This document shows positions 44,498 through 53,292 of a stretch of DNA of 64,000 nt, piece by piece. Origin of the DNA: Salvia splendens. Its lineage: Eukaryota; Streptophyta; Magnoliopsida; Lamiales; Lamiaceae. A program made the translations under genes and the position numbers. The stretch is from assembly GCF_004379255.2 (NCBI RefSeq), contig NC_056038.1, positions 23,176,061 through 23,240,060 of the forward strand, given 5' to 3'. The notes under the pieces are model-generated. The model saw nothing but the letters and a program-made list of their open reading frames with translations, was not told the DNA's origin and made no database searches. Position 1 is the stretch's first letter. The number at the start of each line of letters is the position of its first letter.

Positions 44498-45665
44498 GAC
44501 TTCCAAGAGACAAAGTATCAAAGACTATGAAGTCTTCCCTTCAAAAGCAACATCAAAAGCCTTAGTCTTTTCCTCGACCCCAACGAGTCCTCAAAAACCC
44601 AATCAAATTCTTTCTAATAGGTTTTTCCCCCTTCAAAACACTCTTGAAATACCTTATAAAACCGCTCTTACCTCAAATATTCCGAAATCCACTAATATTC
44701 AAATACCAAACATGCCTGACCAGTTCAAATACTTTCCTAAAGACTGGCGTGAAGATTGTGGGATGACTCCTTTCTCTGAGTTTCCTGCCAAACCCTCTCA
44801 AATTGATTTCATATGAAACCGGTTTCTAAATACTTTTCAACTCTGGGAATCTGATGATTGTTTAAAAGATCAGAAGTATTATGAGTTTATTTTAATTGAC
44901 TCTGACTCAGTTGAAATAACTCATATTTACAACAGATCCAAAGAAATTGAATATTCAAAGTGTATTATCAAAAGAGTCATTACCACAACCACTTTTGGTG
45001 GTCTCAATGAATTCAAAATTTTTAACCACCCACCTCAAGGGTACAATTATATCGATTATAAGAATGCCTGGTTCAGAGCTTTCTTATTGAGATATTATAA
45101 TCACTCTTGGTTCATAAGCTTTCATCATAATTGTGAAAAACAGTTCCCTGTTTGGTTCCCCGATTGGTGGAGGAAAATGGGATCTTTAATTCAAATCCTC
45201 CCTTCTGATGTTCAACAAGGGTTCCATACTTTTGCTGAATATTCCACTATCAAAAATTTCCAGAAATTCATCATGTTCCATGCGGAATTCAAAGTCCCTT
45301 GGATCTTTTCCTGGGATTTCAATTTTGAAAAAATCTTTCCAGATCCTACTCCTTTCTCCTTGACAAGGGTCTATAAAGTTAAATGGTGGGCTAAGTTCCA
45401 AAATCATATTGGAGGTGAATCTGCTGTCAAATATTTTTTTTCCACTGGTGAAAAAGTGATCTTCCAAAAGGATAACAAAGAGAAAAGCAGAACAGAAAAA
45501 ACAAAGAAAGCCAGTACCTCGGAGCCAAATGATTTTCTGAAAAACCTTCCAGAACACATCAAAAGAGACTTCTTTGAATTTATGGCCCAAAAGTCTGTCT
45601 CTTCAAAGTCTGAAGAGTCTGTCTCTTCTGATCCTATTGGGGGTCAAGACCCCTTTGATTTCTGA
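44484..45665 (+). pseudogene. V1 ORF2, unknown function, one internal TGA
   Basis: ATG 44,484 lies inside the last codons of ORF1. The frame runs 394 codons to TGA 45,663-45,665, but is interrupted once by TGA at 44,814-44,816. The N-terminal third is Ser/Pro/Thr-rich; the middle carries conserved aromatic motifs, including FGG-x-x-EF, YNYIDYKNAWFRAF, WFPDWWRKMGS and KVPWIFSWDF. The C-terminus has a repeated SSKSEESVSSDPIGGQD tail. I recognise no enzyme domain. Position after an RT-containing ORF1 fits the uncharacterised ORF2 of florendoviruses. The same TGA is present in V2, whereas V3 has an Arg codon (CGA) there. Confidence 0.75.
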
Positions 45666-45910
45666 TGACAGGTTTCTTTAGAAGGAAGAATACTGAAGCC
45701 TATTCTAGGTTTCTCATTGATAATATCAAAATTGATACCGAAATGGTTACCTCCCTCTCAGAAATTGCAAAGATTGTTCTTGAAGCCCCTCCTGAAGAAG
45801 TGGATTTTCCATTTCTTAGAGAAACCATTGATGACATTTTTCATAGAATCAATAGAATCAAACGGATGAAGAGAACGCTCAAAATCATTAATATTATCAC
45901 CGCAGCCTAA
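45665..45910 (+). CDS. V1 ORF3, 81-aa small protein, unknown
   Basis: The ATG overlaps the ORF2 stop by one base (TGATG), the arrangement used for termination-reinitiation in many plant pararetroviruses. It encodes a mostly helical protein, FFRRKNTEAYSRF at the start, an acidic APPEEVDFPF stretch in the middle and a basic RINRIKRMKRTLK C-terminus. The V2 copy (47,419-47,664) encodes the identical protein, and V3 has a diverged equivalent of 63 aa at 57,810-58,001. Conservation of frame and position in two lineages supports a real gene. Function unknown. Confidence 0.65.
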   Translation: MTGFFRRKNTEAYSRFLIDNIKIDTEMVTSLSEIAKIVLEAPPEEVDFPFLRETIDDIFHRINRIKRMKRTLKIINIITAA

Positions 45911-45931
45911 TCCTGTTCGCATTATACCAGG

Positions 45932-46149
45932 ATGCCTCCTTTTTGGTTCTTTCGCATTGGTGATAAAATAAAAGATTAGAACAAGCTATCAAAGATGAAG
46001 AAGAAAGCCTCCAAGTCATGTATGACGTCAGATTTCGAAGAAGTAGACATATGGATTACTACTACGACGATGAAGAATGGAGACATTGTCAATATATCAA
46101 AAGTTGCAGAAATAAAATCAATAGGCTCCACATCATCATGGCAGCCTAG
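45932..46149 (+). pseudogene. V1 ORF4, ~72-aa small protein, frameshifted
   Basis: The ATG at 45,932 is 21 bases after the ORF3 stop. V2 has an intact 72-codon version (47,179-47,397). V1 has lost one base at about 45,970, so the frame breaks after about 13 codons. The protein is very rich in Arg, Tyr, Asp and Glu (RRSRHMDYYYDDEEW), which suggests nucleic-acid binding or a coiled region. A TGACGTCA palindrome at 46,023-46,030 lies within it. V3 has a shorter relative at 57,610-57,768. Confidence 0.55.
46023..46030. promoter_or_regulatory. TGACGTCA (as-1/bZIP-like) motif
   Basis: Perfect TGACGTCA palindrome about 300 bases upstream of the viral TATA box, inside ORF4; mirrored in V2 near 47,298-47,305. 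TGACG motifs bind TGA-type bZIP factors in the CaMV 35S promoter. The coding context means it may be coincidence. Confidence 0.35.
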
Positions 46150-46330
46150 TGTGAGTTTGATTTCAAAGTCAGAAATGAAGGCTACCTTCTTTTATAGTTA
46201 TGTAAAAAATGTTTGAATAGTGAATAGTGAATAGTAACTTTTTGTAATAGTACTTGTAAATTAGTGTGTTTTTCGTCACTGCTTACGTATTTGTAAAATA
46301 CTGTACTCCTATGTAGCCAGGGTTGTTGGC

Positions 46331-46338
46331 TATAAATA
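46331..46338 (+). promoter_or_regulatory. TATA box of V1 pregenomic promoter
   Basis: TATAAATA between ORF4 and the 3' end of the unit, where the pregenomic promoter of a caulimovirid is expected. Transcription would start near 46,360 and run over the palindrome centre into the antisense strand of V2. The leader up to ORF1 in a circular unit would be about 570 bases. Confidence 0.65.
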
Positions 46339-46650
46339 AGTGGTTTTCTAGGAAGAGAAGCAGACCGAGTTCTGATCTCAGACTCATTGCTCTTCTCCCT
46401 CATTCCCTCTGCTACCTTGAAGCTTTAATCCAAAGTTAGTTTTCAAAATCTCTTTACTTTCATTCTGCTTTCTTTCTTTATGCAAAATATTTTCAATATG
46501 TCTTTCATACTGTTTGATAACGGAATAATTTATCATAACATTCCAATCACAAACCTTACGGTTCTGACCAATACGTTATTACACAATAAGGCTTCTGCCA
46601 ATACGTGTCCTAACAACAAGGTTTTAACCAATAAGTTTGATGATTCAAAA
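46339..46650 (+). other. V1 transcript leader / 3' end of viral unit
   Basis: No gene is supported. The last part forms the left inner arm of the palindrome. The short frames 46,480-46,794 (plus) and 46,533-46,847 (minus) are mirror images created by the inverted repeat and are not genes. Confidence 0.7.
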
Positions 46651-46676
46651 TTTGTACCCAGGTTATATTTTGATAG
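46651..46676. other. Palindrome spacer, V2-only 3' end
   Basis: 26 bases present only on the V2 side. Read on the minus strand they end CTGGGTACAAA, identical to the bases directly before the primer site in V1 (38,359-38,369). So V2 ends exactly at the primer-site border, and V1 ends 26 bases short of it. Confidence 0.9.
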
Positions 46677-46988
46677 TTTTGAATCATCAAACTTATTGGT
46701 TAAAACCTTGTTGTTAGGACACGTATTGGCAGAAGCCTTATTGTGTAATAACGTATTGGTCAGAACCCTAAGGTTTGTGATTGGAATGTTATGATAAATT
46801 ATTCCGTTATCAAACAGTATGAAAGACATATTGAAAATATTTTGCATAAAGAAAGAAAGCAGAATGAAAGTAAAGAGATTTTGAAAACTAACTTTGGATT
46901 AAAGCTTCAAGGTAGCAGAGGGAAGGGGGGAGAAGAGCAATGAGTCTGAGATCAGAACTCGGTGTGCTTCTCTTCCTAGAAAACCTCT

Positions 46989-46996
46989 TATTTATA
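46989..46996 (-). promoter_or_regulatory. TATA box of V2 pregenomic promoter
   Basis: Minus-strand TATAAATA, exact mirror of the V1 box. It points towards the palindrome centre, so the two promoters are convergent and 650 bases apart. Confidence 0.65.
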
Positions 46997-47178
46997 GCCA
47001 ACAACCCTGGCTACATACGAGTACAGTATTTTACAAATATGTAAGCAGTGACGAAAAACACACTAATTTACATAGTAATATTACAAAAAGTTACTATTCA
47101 CTATTTTCTATTCAAACATTTTTTACATAACTATAAAAGAAGGTAGCCGTCATTTCTGACTTTGAAATCAAACTCACA

Positions 47179-47397
47179 CTAGGCTGCCATGATGATGTGG
47201 AGCCTATTGATTTTATTTCTGCATCTTTTGATATATTGACAATGTCTCCATTCTTCATCGTCGTAGTAGTAATCCATATGTCTACTTCTTCGAAATCTGA
47301 CGTCATACATGACTTGGAGGCTTTCTTCTTCATCTTTGATAGCTTGTTCTAATCTTCTTATTTTATCACCAATGCGAAAGAACCAAAAAAGAGGCAT
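47179..47397 (-). CDS. V2 ORF4, 72-aa small protein, unknown
   Basis: Intact form of ORF4: ATG at 47,395-47,397, TAG at 47,179-47,181, and 21 bases after the ORF3 stop. Features are a short hydrophobic/aromatic start (MPLFWFFRIG), a helical stretch EQAIKDEEESLQVMYD, an Arg/Asp/Tyr-rich core, and two Cys at the end of the core (WRHCQYIKRCRN). No known family is recognised. The V1 copy is frameshifted; the V3 relative is shorter but keeps the acidic-then-Arg-rich pattern. Confidence 0.6.
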   Translation of the reverse strand: MPLFWFFRIGDKIRRLEQAIKDEEESLQVMYDVRFRRSRHMDYYYDDEEWRHCQYIKRCRNKINRLHIIMAA

Positions 47398-47418
47398 CCT
47401 GGTATAATGCGAACAGGA

Positions 47419-47664
47419 TTAGGCTGCGGTGATAATATTAATGATTTTGAGCGTTCTCTTCATCCGTTTGATTCTATTGATTCTATGAAAAATGTCATCA
47501 ATGGTTTCTCTAAGAAATGGAAAATCCACTTCTTCAGGAGGGGCTTCAAGAACAATCTTTGCAATTTCTGAGAGGGAGGTAACCATTTCGGTATCAATTT
47601 TAATATTATCAATGAGAAACCTAGAATAGGCTTCAGTATTCTTCCTTCTAAAGAAACCTGTCAT
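47419..47664 (-). CDS. V2 ORF3, 81-aa small protein, unknown
   Basis: Encodes the same 81 residues as V1 ORF3 with no amino-acid difference. The start overlaps the ORF2 stop by one base. See V1 ORF3 for composition. Identity of the two copies in a region where larger ORFs have accumulated breaks may only reflect its short length. Confidence 0.65.
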   Translation of the reverse strand: MTGFFRRKNTEAYSRFLIDNIKIDTEMVTSLSEIAKIVLEAPPEEVDFPFLRETIDDIFHRINRIKRMKRTLKIINIITAA

Positions 47665-48845
47665 CAGAAATCAAAGGGGTCTTGACCCCCAATAGGATCA
47701 GAAGAGACAAATTCTTCAGACTTTGAAGAGACAGACTTTTGGGCCATAAATTCAAAGAAGTCTCTTTTGATGTGTTCTGGAAGGTTTTTCAGAAAATCAT
47801 TTGGCTCCGAGGTACTGGCCTTCTTTGTTTTTTCTGTTTTGCTTTTCTCTTTGTTATCCTTTTGGAAGATCACTTTTTCACCAGTGGAAAAAAATTGTTT
47901 GACAGCAGATTCACCTCCAATATGATTTTGGAACTTAGCCCACCATTTAACTTTGTAGACCCTTGTCAAGGAGAAAGGAGTAGGATCTGGAAAGATTTTT
48001 TCAAAATTGAAATCCCAGGAAAAGATCCAAGGGACTTTGAATTCCGCATGGAACATGATGAATTTCTGGAAATTTTTGATAGTGGAATATTCAGCAAAAG
48101 TATGGAACCCTTGTTGAACATCAGAAGGGAGGATTTGAATTAAAGATCCCATTTTCCTCCACCAATCGGGGAACCAAACAGGGAACTGTTTTTCACAATT
48201 ATGATGAAAGCTTATGAACCAAGAGTGATTATAATATCTCAATAAGAAAGCTCTGAACCAGGCATTCTTATAATCGATATAATTGTACCCTTGAGCTGGG
48301 TGGTTAAATATTTTGAATTCATTGAGACCACCAAAAGTGGTTGTGGTAAGGACTCTTTTGATAATACACTTTGAATATTCAATTTCTTTGGATCTGTTGT
48401 AAATATGAGTTATTTCAACTGAGTCAGAGTCAATTAAAATAAACTCATAATACTTCTGATCTTTTAAACAATCATCAGATTCCCAGAGTTGGAAAGTATT
48501 TGGAAACCGGTTTCATATGAAATCAATTTGAGAGGGTTTGGCAGGAAACTCAGAGAAAGGAGTCATCCCACAATCTTCACGCCAGTCTTTAGGAAAGTAT
48601 TTGAACTGGTCAGGCGTGTTTGGTATTTGAATATTAGTGGATTTCGGAATATTTGAGGTAAGAGCGGTTTTATAAGGTATTTCAAGAGTGTTTTGAAGGG
48701 GGAAAAACCTATTAGAAAGAATTTGATTGGGTTTTTGAGGAGTCGTTGGGGTCGAGGAAGAGACTAAGGCTTTTGATGTTGCTTTTGAAGGGAAGACTTC
48801 ATAGTCTTTGATACTTTGTCTCTTGGAAGTCCTAGAGTCTGTCAT
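47664..48845 (-). pseudogene. V2 ORF2, unknown function, same internal TGA as V1
   Basis: ATG 48,843-48,845 to TGA 47,664-47,666, 394 codons, interrupted once by TGA at 48,513-48,515, exactly mirroring V1. Otherwise open. It carries the same aromatic motifs (NAWFRAF, WFPDWWRKMGS, KVPWIFSWDF) and the SDPIGGQD tail. A few substitutions separate it from V1. The stop is either an inherited inactivating mutation or, less likely, a readthrough codon. Confidence 0.75.
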
Positions 48846-51800
48846 TGTGACCTTGAAGAAATTCTCTAGTTAGAAAATCAGGTAGAGAATTGTTTTCTCC
48901 TTTAATAAACTCAATTTCAAAATCAAATACTGATAAAATTGCTTGCCATCTGGCAAAGATTTGTTTTGAAACAATATTTTGGACATCTTTGGTAAGAACT
49001 TCTTTTGCTGATTTGCAATCAATCCTTATTAAGAATTTTTTGTTATAAAGGTCATCTTGGAATTTTTGGATGCATAAAACAATGGATAGAATTTCTTTTT
49101 TAATAACGGAATAATTTATTGTGCATTATTCCAGATACCAGAATGGTACCTGACAAGATTTTCTTTTGAATTAATTCTTTGTTTAAGAATTCCTCCATAA
49201 CCTATGTTGGAGGCGTCTGTTTCTATGATCATAAAGGCTTCTGGATTGGGTATGCCAAGACATGGAAGTGTCTTGACTTGTTGTTTGATAGTTTTGACAA
49301 CATTAGTATGTTCTTCTGTCCAATTTGAGGGGTCTTTCTTAAGCCTTTGATAAAGAGGTTTACATGTTTCTCTAAGGTTGGGAAAGAAATCTGAGATGTA
49401 GTTCAAACACCCTAGGAACCTTTGTAATTGTGTTTTGTCTTTGATTTCATCAGGGAATTTGTCTGTGAAGGTAATAGACCTACTGATGGGTCTAAAGGTT
49501 CCTTTGTCAATTTCGTAACCCAGGAATCTAACATTAGTTTGGAAGAGTTTCATTTTTGGGGTGGAAATGACTAAACCATTTTTCTCTATAGTTTTTAAGA
49601 AAATTCCTAAATGTCTTATGTGTTGATCAAGATCTTGGGAAAAGACAAGAACATCATCAATGTAGACAATGCAGAATTGACTGTAAGGATTTAAAATATC
49701 ATTCATGATTTTTTGGAATTCTGAGGGGGCATTTTTTAAGCCAAAGGGCATTACATTCCATTCATAATGTCCAAAGGGAACTGTGAAGGCTGTCTTATAT
49801 CTATCCTCCTCAGCAATTTGAATTTGCCAAAATCCAGATTTAAGATCGAATTTGGAGAATATTTTGGAACTATACAGTCTATTTATGAGGTCTCTCTTAT
49901 TTGGGATTGGATGTCTAATCCATTTTAAAACTGTATTGAGAGGTTTGAAATTAATAACCAGCCTGGGAGTTCCTCTTTCTAATTCTGCCTGTTTCATAAC
50001 ATAGAAAGCTGAACAGCTCCACGGAGAATTTGAAGGCCTAATAAGCTTTTTCTTTAATAAGTCGTTGATTTCTTTCTTACAAACTTCAAGGAGTTCTTGA
50101 TTCATTTGGATAGGCCTTGATTTTGTTGGAATCTTACTTTCATGAAAACCCTCTTCATAAGGTAGATGGATTATATGATGCTTCCTTTCCCAGAAAGCAT
50201 TGGGGACTTCGTTACAAACCTTTTGGATAAAATTGTCTTCTATTTCTTTGATTTTTGAAATGAATTTGGGAGTTTCAAGTTGTTCTTTAATCCTTTGGAA
50301 AGGAATTTCTTCCTTTAAATAGCTTATCTGTTTCTGTTTTTGGGTTATGTTATTGATTTGTCTAAAAATAGAACTGTTTTGAAGATTAAGAATTTCTTGT
50401 TTTAGGATAGGAGAAATGAATTTAAATTTTATTTTTCTTCCTTGGACATTGGTAGTGATGCCATTATCATCAACATAGAAGGGATAGATTTGAGTTAGGA
50501 AGGGTGTTCCTAGAATCATATTAGAAGTAATATCTTCAACAATTGTGAAAATATTTTTGAAACAATATCCTTCATTACAGATATGGGCTTTGGAGAGTTT
50601 GTATCTAATTCTTAAAGGGTTATTATTTGCTGTATAAAGTTTTTCTTTTGTTTTATCACAATATTTAGTAGGAACAATTCCTTCTCTGATTATGTTATGA
50701 TCAGCTCCTGAGTCAACCAAAGCCATAATATTAGTTTTGAAATTATTTATAACAAGAGTTATGTTAACATGCCACTTTTGATAAATTACTTCTTGGATGA
50801 CTTTTATGGAGTTATTTGCTGAATCTTGTTCCTGATTTTCCCAATTATTTACTTCTGCATTATTTTCAATGACAGAAAGTCTTGTTTCAAACTCAAAGTT
50901 TTTTTCTTTTAATTCATAAAATTCTTTATTAATTTGTTTCTTAAGATTGTTAATCTCGCCTTGGAGGTCCTTAGTCGTTATTTGTTTGGATATACTTTGA
51001 TAAGGATATTTATCCCATAGTTTGTTTAAACTGAATTGTTCTTTGATATTAATCTTTTTGGAAGTAGAAGGTTCTTCAAGAATTAAGTCTTTTAATTTCT
51101 TAAGGTATTCATCTCTTGTTTCATTGTCAGGAATTTGGTGGACAAGATCAAGAATAGTCTCTTTGTTTTCTTTGGAAATAGTATTGATGCAAACTTTGAA
51201 AATATCCTTTTTATTTTCAGTACTACTATGGTAATTGCTACTTTCAGAAGTATTTTGAATTTCTTCAATTTTGAACTCACTTTCAGAGTTTGAGGAATTA
51301 TTTTCTTTTTTTAACATGTTATTAATTTGTTTACTTAATAACCTGATGTTTTTCTTCTTTTTCTTCCAACACTGGTCTTCAGTGTGCCCTGATTTTTTGC
51401 AATACCAGCATTTTATTTTATTTCTATCTTTATTATTAGTTGGTTTAAATTTTCTTATAGGCTTTGTTCTTCTAAAATTACCTTGGGTTGATTTATAATT
51501 ATCATGCCTTTGTGATTCTTTTTTGAATTTTTTAGTTTTCCTCTTGATCTTAGAGGAAGGAGCTTCAATTTTTTCAATCCCGAACATTTCACAGAAACAT
51601 CCTAATTCATTTTTCTCCTTTTGTTTGTCTTTTCTATATTTGTTCTGTATTTTTATTTCCATACAAAGGGCTAACCCTTCCTTTTTGACAAAAGCAAATA
51701 ATTGGCCAAACGTTATATTTTCGAAAGGGATATTTTCAGAGTTAATATCATTTTTGAGTTTTTGTATTATTCTTTCACTAAAAAGTTTAGGTAATCCTGC

Positions 51801-52318
51801 TATGAATCTTTCTTTCCAGAAAGCTTGGTTACAATCACTTCTTTTGAGGACATGAGTTAGAAAGACGTCTTTGTACCATCTGTAATCAGATAACGAAGGA
51901 CATCTAAGGTTGTTTAAAACCATAGAAGAGCTATTACACTCTTCTCTAGGATTTCCTATGAAATACATTGAAATGGTGACAACAAGAAAGTCACAAGCAT
52001 CGCTTGCTTCTTGTATATCTCCATCTTGATCTTCAATATTAATAACATGATTAAGAATTTCTTCTTTGCTTTCCAAACTTAAAGCGTTATCCCACCAATT
52101 TTTAAGTTGGCCTGTGAAGCCATTAACAAGGAGGACACAAGCTTCTTTTTCAGAAATACCTACGTATCTATACGCCATTTTTGCCATTCCCATTTCTTGT
52201 AAGGTATTGAGAATTTCATATTCAGGTTTTCCATCAATATTCCATTCAGTTATTGACGTTCCGTCATAACTGGATTTATGGAATTGACCTATTTCTTCAT
52301 ATAGTAAGTCTACCTATT
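48832..52318 (-). pseudogene. V2 ORF1: coat/CCHC, protease, RT, RNase H
   Basis: An open frame of 1,025 codons (52,193 to 49,116) spans the coat region (FTGQLKNWWDN), CCHC knuckle CWYCKKSGHTEDQCW (about 51,380-51,425), protease ALVDSGADHN (about 50,700), RT with DLKSGFWQI, MPFGLKNAP, YIDDVLVFS (about 49,640-49,670) and the start of RNase H (ETDASNIGYGG). A one-base deletion at about 49,117 shifts the frame after NNAQ, and the rest of RNase H lies in another frame to the natural stop at 48,832-48,834. Upstream, a TAG lies at the deletion junction near 52,300, so MP is no longer joined in frame. Confidence 0.88.
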
Positions 52319-53127
52319 TCTTCATATAATACCATCTAGCCCTTCAATTATTTGAGATGGTTCTGTTCTTTGTATATTCCTTGGGGCTTGAGGTTCTTTT
52401 ATGATAAATTGATTTGGAATAGTCATTTCATCCCATTTGAGACGTTTGGGTGTATAAGTTGTGGGTTGCTCAGCATCTACTTGTAAAAGGATAGTTTCTC
52501 CTTTTGAAAAGGGATTCTTACTAAATTTAGGATTTAAGTTAGACGACATAAGCCTAAGATAAACTCTAAACATGATAGCAAAATTTTTGCAAGGATGAAA
52601 TTCATCTCCCTGTATTTGAACATCAAGAACAAGGGATTCAAGAATCATAGGATCTGTAAGGTCTACAGAGAAATTTGGAGAGCAATTGAAGTATATTGGG
52701 CCATTACAAATATTAGTTTGAACCATAGCTAGTATAGAAGTTTTGTAATTTTTTAATCTTCTGTCCCTAAGAACAATAAGTATAGGGGTATCAACTCCTA
52801 TGTGAACAAGAGGCTTAACAGCAACTTGAGCAAGCCCAAAATGAGCAAACCTATATTTTTGTTCTCTATATCTTTTTATGGATTCTTCTTTGAGAAGAGG
52901 GAAACTTTCAGATTTTTGCAAAATACTCCTAGTTTCTTCATGAGTTCTAATGGAGAAAGCTGTCTTGAAATCAAACAGACTTATGTCATAGAAATTTTCT
53001 ACTTTTTCTACGGGAATACTCCAGTTTGAATAATTAATAGGAGCATAAGTTTCATTACTCAAAACTATATTCTTATCCATTTTATATTTGGTTTTGGGTC
53101 CTAAAAGACTTCTAAACTTACTGGCCA
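52319..53127 (-). pseudogene. V2 movement-protein part of ORF1, truncated
   Basis: From ATG 53,121 (GAGTATGGCC on the minus strand) about 266 codons encode the 30K-type movement domain, with the same VHIGVDTPI, FSVDLTDP and FRVYLRLMSS motifs as V1. After the codons for GLDGII the sequence jumps to the region behind the MP, losing about 1.05 kb. The junction contains a 25-base tandem duplication (ATATGAAGAAATAGGTAGAC followed by TTACT), with a stop. An apparent N-terminal extension upstream of 53,121 is antisense leader, not coding. Confidence 0.82.
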
Positions 53128-53292
53128 TACTCGAAACTGAGATGATCAGATTATCCTTAGGAATAACCTTAGTCAAAGAAACGTTGGAATTCAGGTTTGG
53201 CAAGCTTGTAAGACGGTTGGTAAACCTTAAGTCTAGGTGTTCAACGCATAGTGTTCCCCTGCGACCAGTTTCTTAGATCTAGACCAACTCCT
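53128..53292 (+). repeat. Inverted piece of viral leader at the outer end of V2
   Basis: Matches V1 38,437-38,598 in plus orientation (from CGAAACTG to AGACCAACTCCT), although V2 lies on the minus strand. The switch occurs at ACTC/GAGT, present on both sides in V1 (the leader has TACTCGAAA, the ORF1 start has GAGTATGG). Right of it satellite 1 resumes at once. Confidence 0.88.

Larger units (their letters stand above)
38292..46650 (+). mobile_element. Endogenous pararetrovirus copy V1 (Caulimoviridae, florendovirus-like)
   Basis: Slightly more than one viral unit on the plus strand. It starts 78 bases before the primer site, and its first ~50 bases repeat its own 3' end at about 46,599-46,650. 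Gene order: MP, coat/CCHC, protease, RT, RNase H in ORF1, then ORF2 of unknown function, then two small ORFs. Separate ORF1 and ORF2 is the florendovirus arrangement; I cannot confirm the genus without a tree. There is no integrase, as expected. Without the 538-bp hAT insertion plus duplication, the unit from primer site to primer site is about 7.77 kb. It has several stops and frameshifts and a transposon insertion, so it is a defective fossil. Confidence 0.88.
38629..46650. repeat. Inverted repeat, left arm (V1)
   Basis: Matches 46,677-53,127 in reverse orientation around an axis at 46,663/46,664. Mirror checks: TATA 46,331-46,338 against 46,989-46,996 (exact), ORF3 start 45,665 against 47,664, ORF2 start 44,484 against 48,845. 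The arms differ by the hAT element in V1, a ~1.05-kb deletion in V2, and scattered substitutions and single-base indels. Confidence 0.95.
46651..53127 (-). mobile_element. Endogenous pararetrovirus copy V2 (florendovirus-like), inverted relative to V1
   Basis: Minus-strand copy nearly identical to V1. It lacks about 1.05 kb of ORF1 (V1 39,433-40,480) and has no leader or primer site in its own orientation: its ORF1 start abuts an inverted piece of leader at 53,128. It is better preserved than V1 in the coat, protease and RT region, and has an intact ORF4. ORF2 has the same TGA as V1. One frameshift breaks RNase H. Confidence 0.88.

Noticed and set aside
46480..46847. Two 104-codon frames, one on each strand, with nearly the same protein
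   Set aside because: They are mirror products of the palindrome in untranslated viral sequence, not a gene pair.
38629..53127. Palindrome as an assembly artefact
   Set aside because: The arms differ by a hAT insertion, a 1.05-kb deletion, different stops and frameshifts, and one arm is 26 bases longer at the centre; a mirrored read would be identical. Long reads would still be the proof.
52322..53203. Movement-protein frame with an N-terminal extension upstream of 53,121
   Set aside because: The extension is antisense of the inverted leader segment; V1 has the natural start with no such extension.
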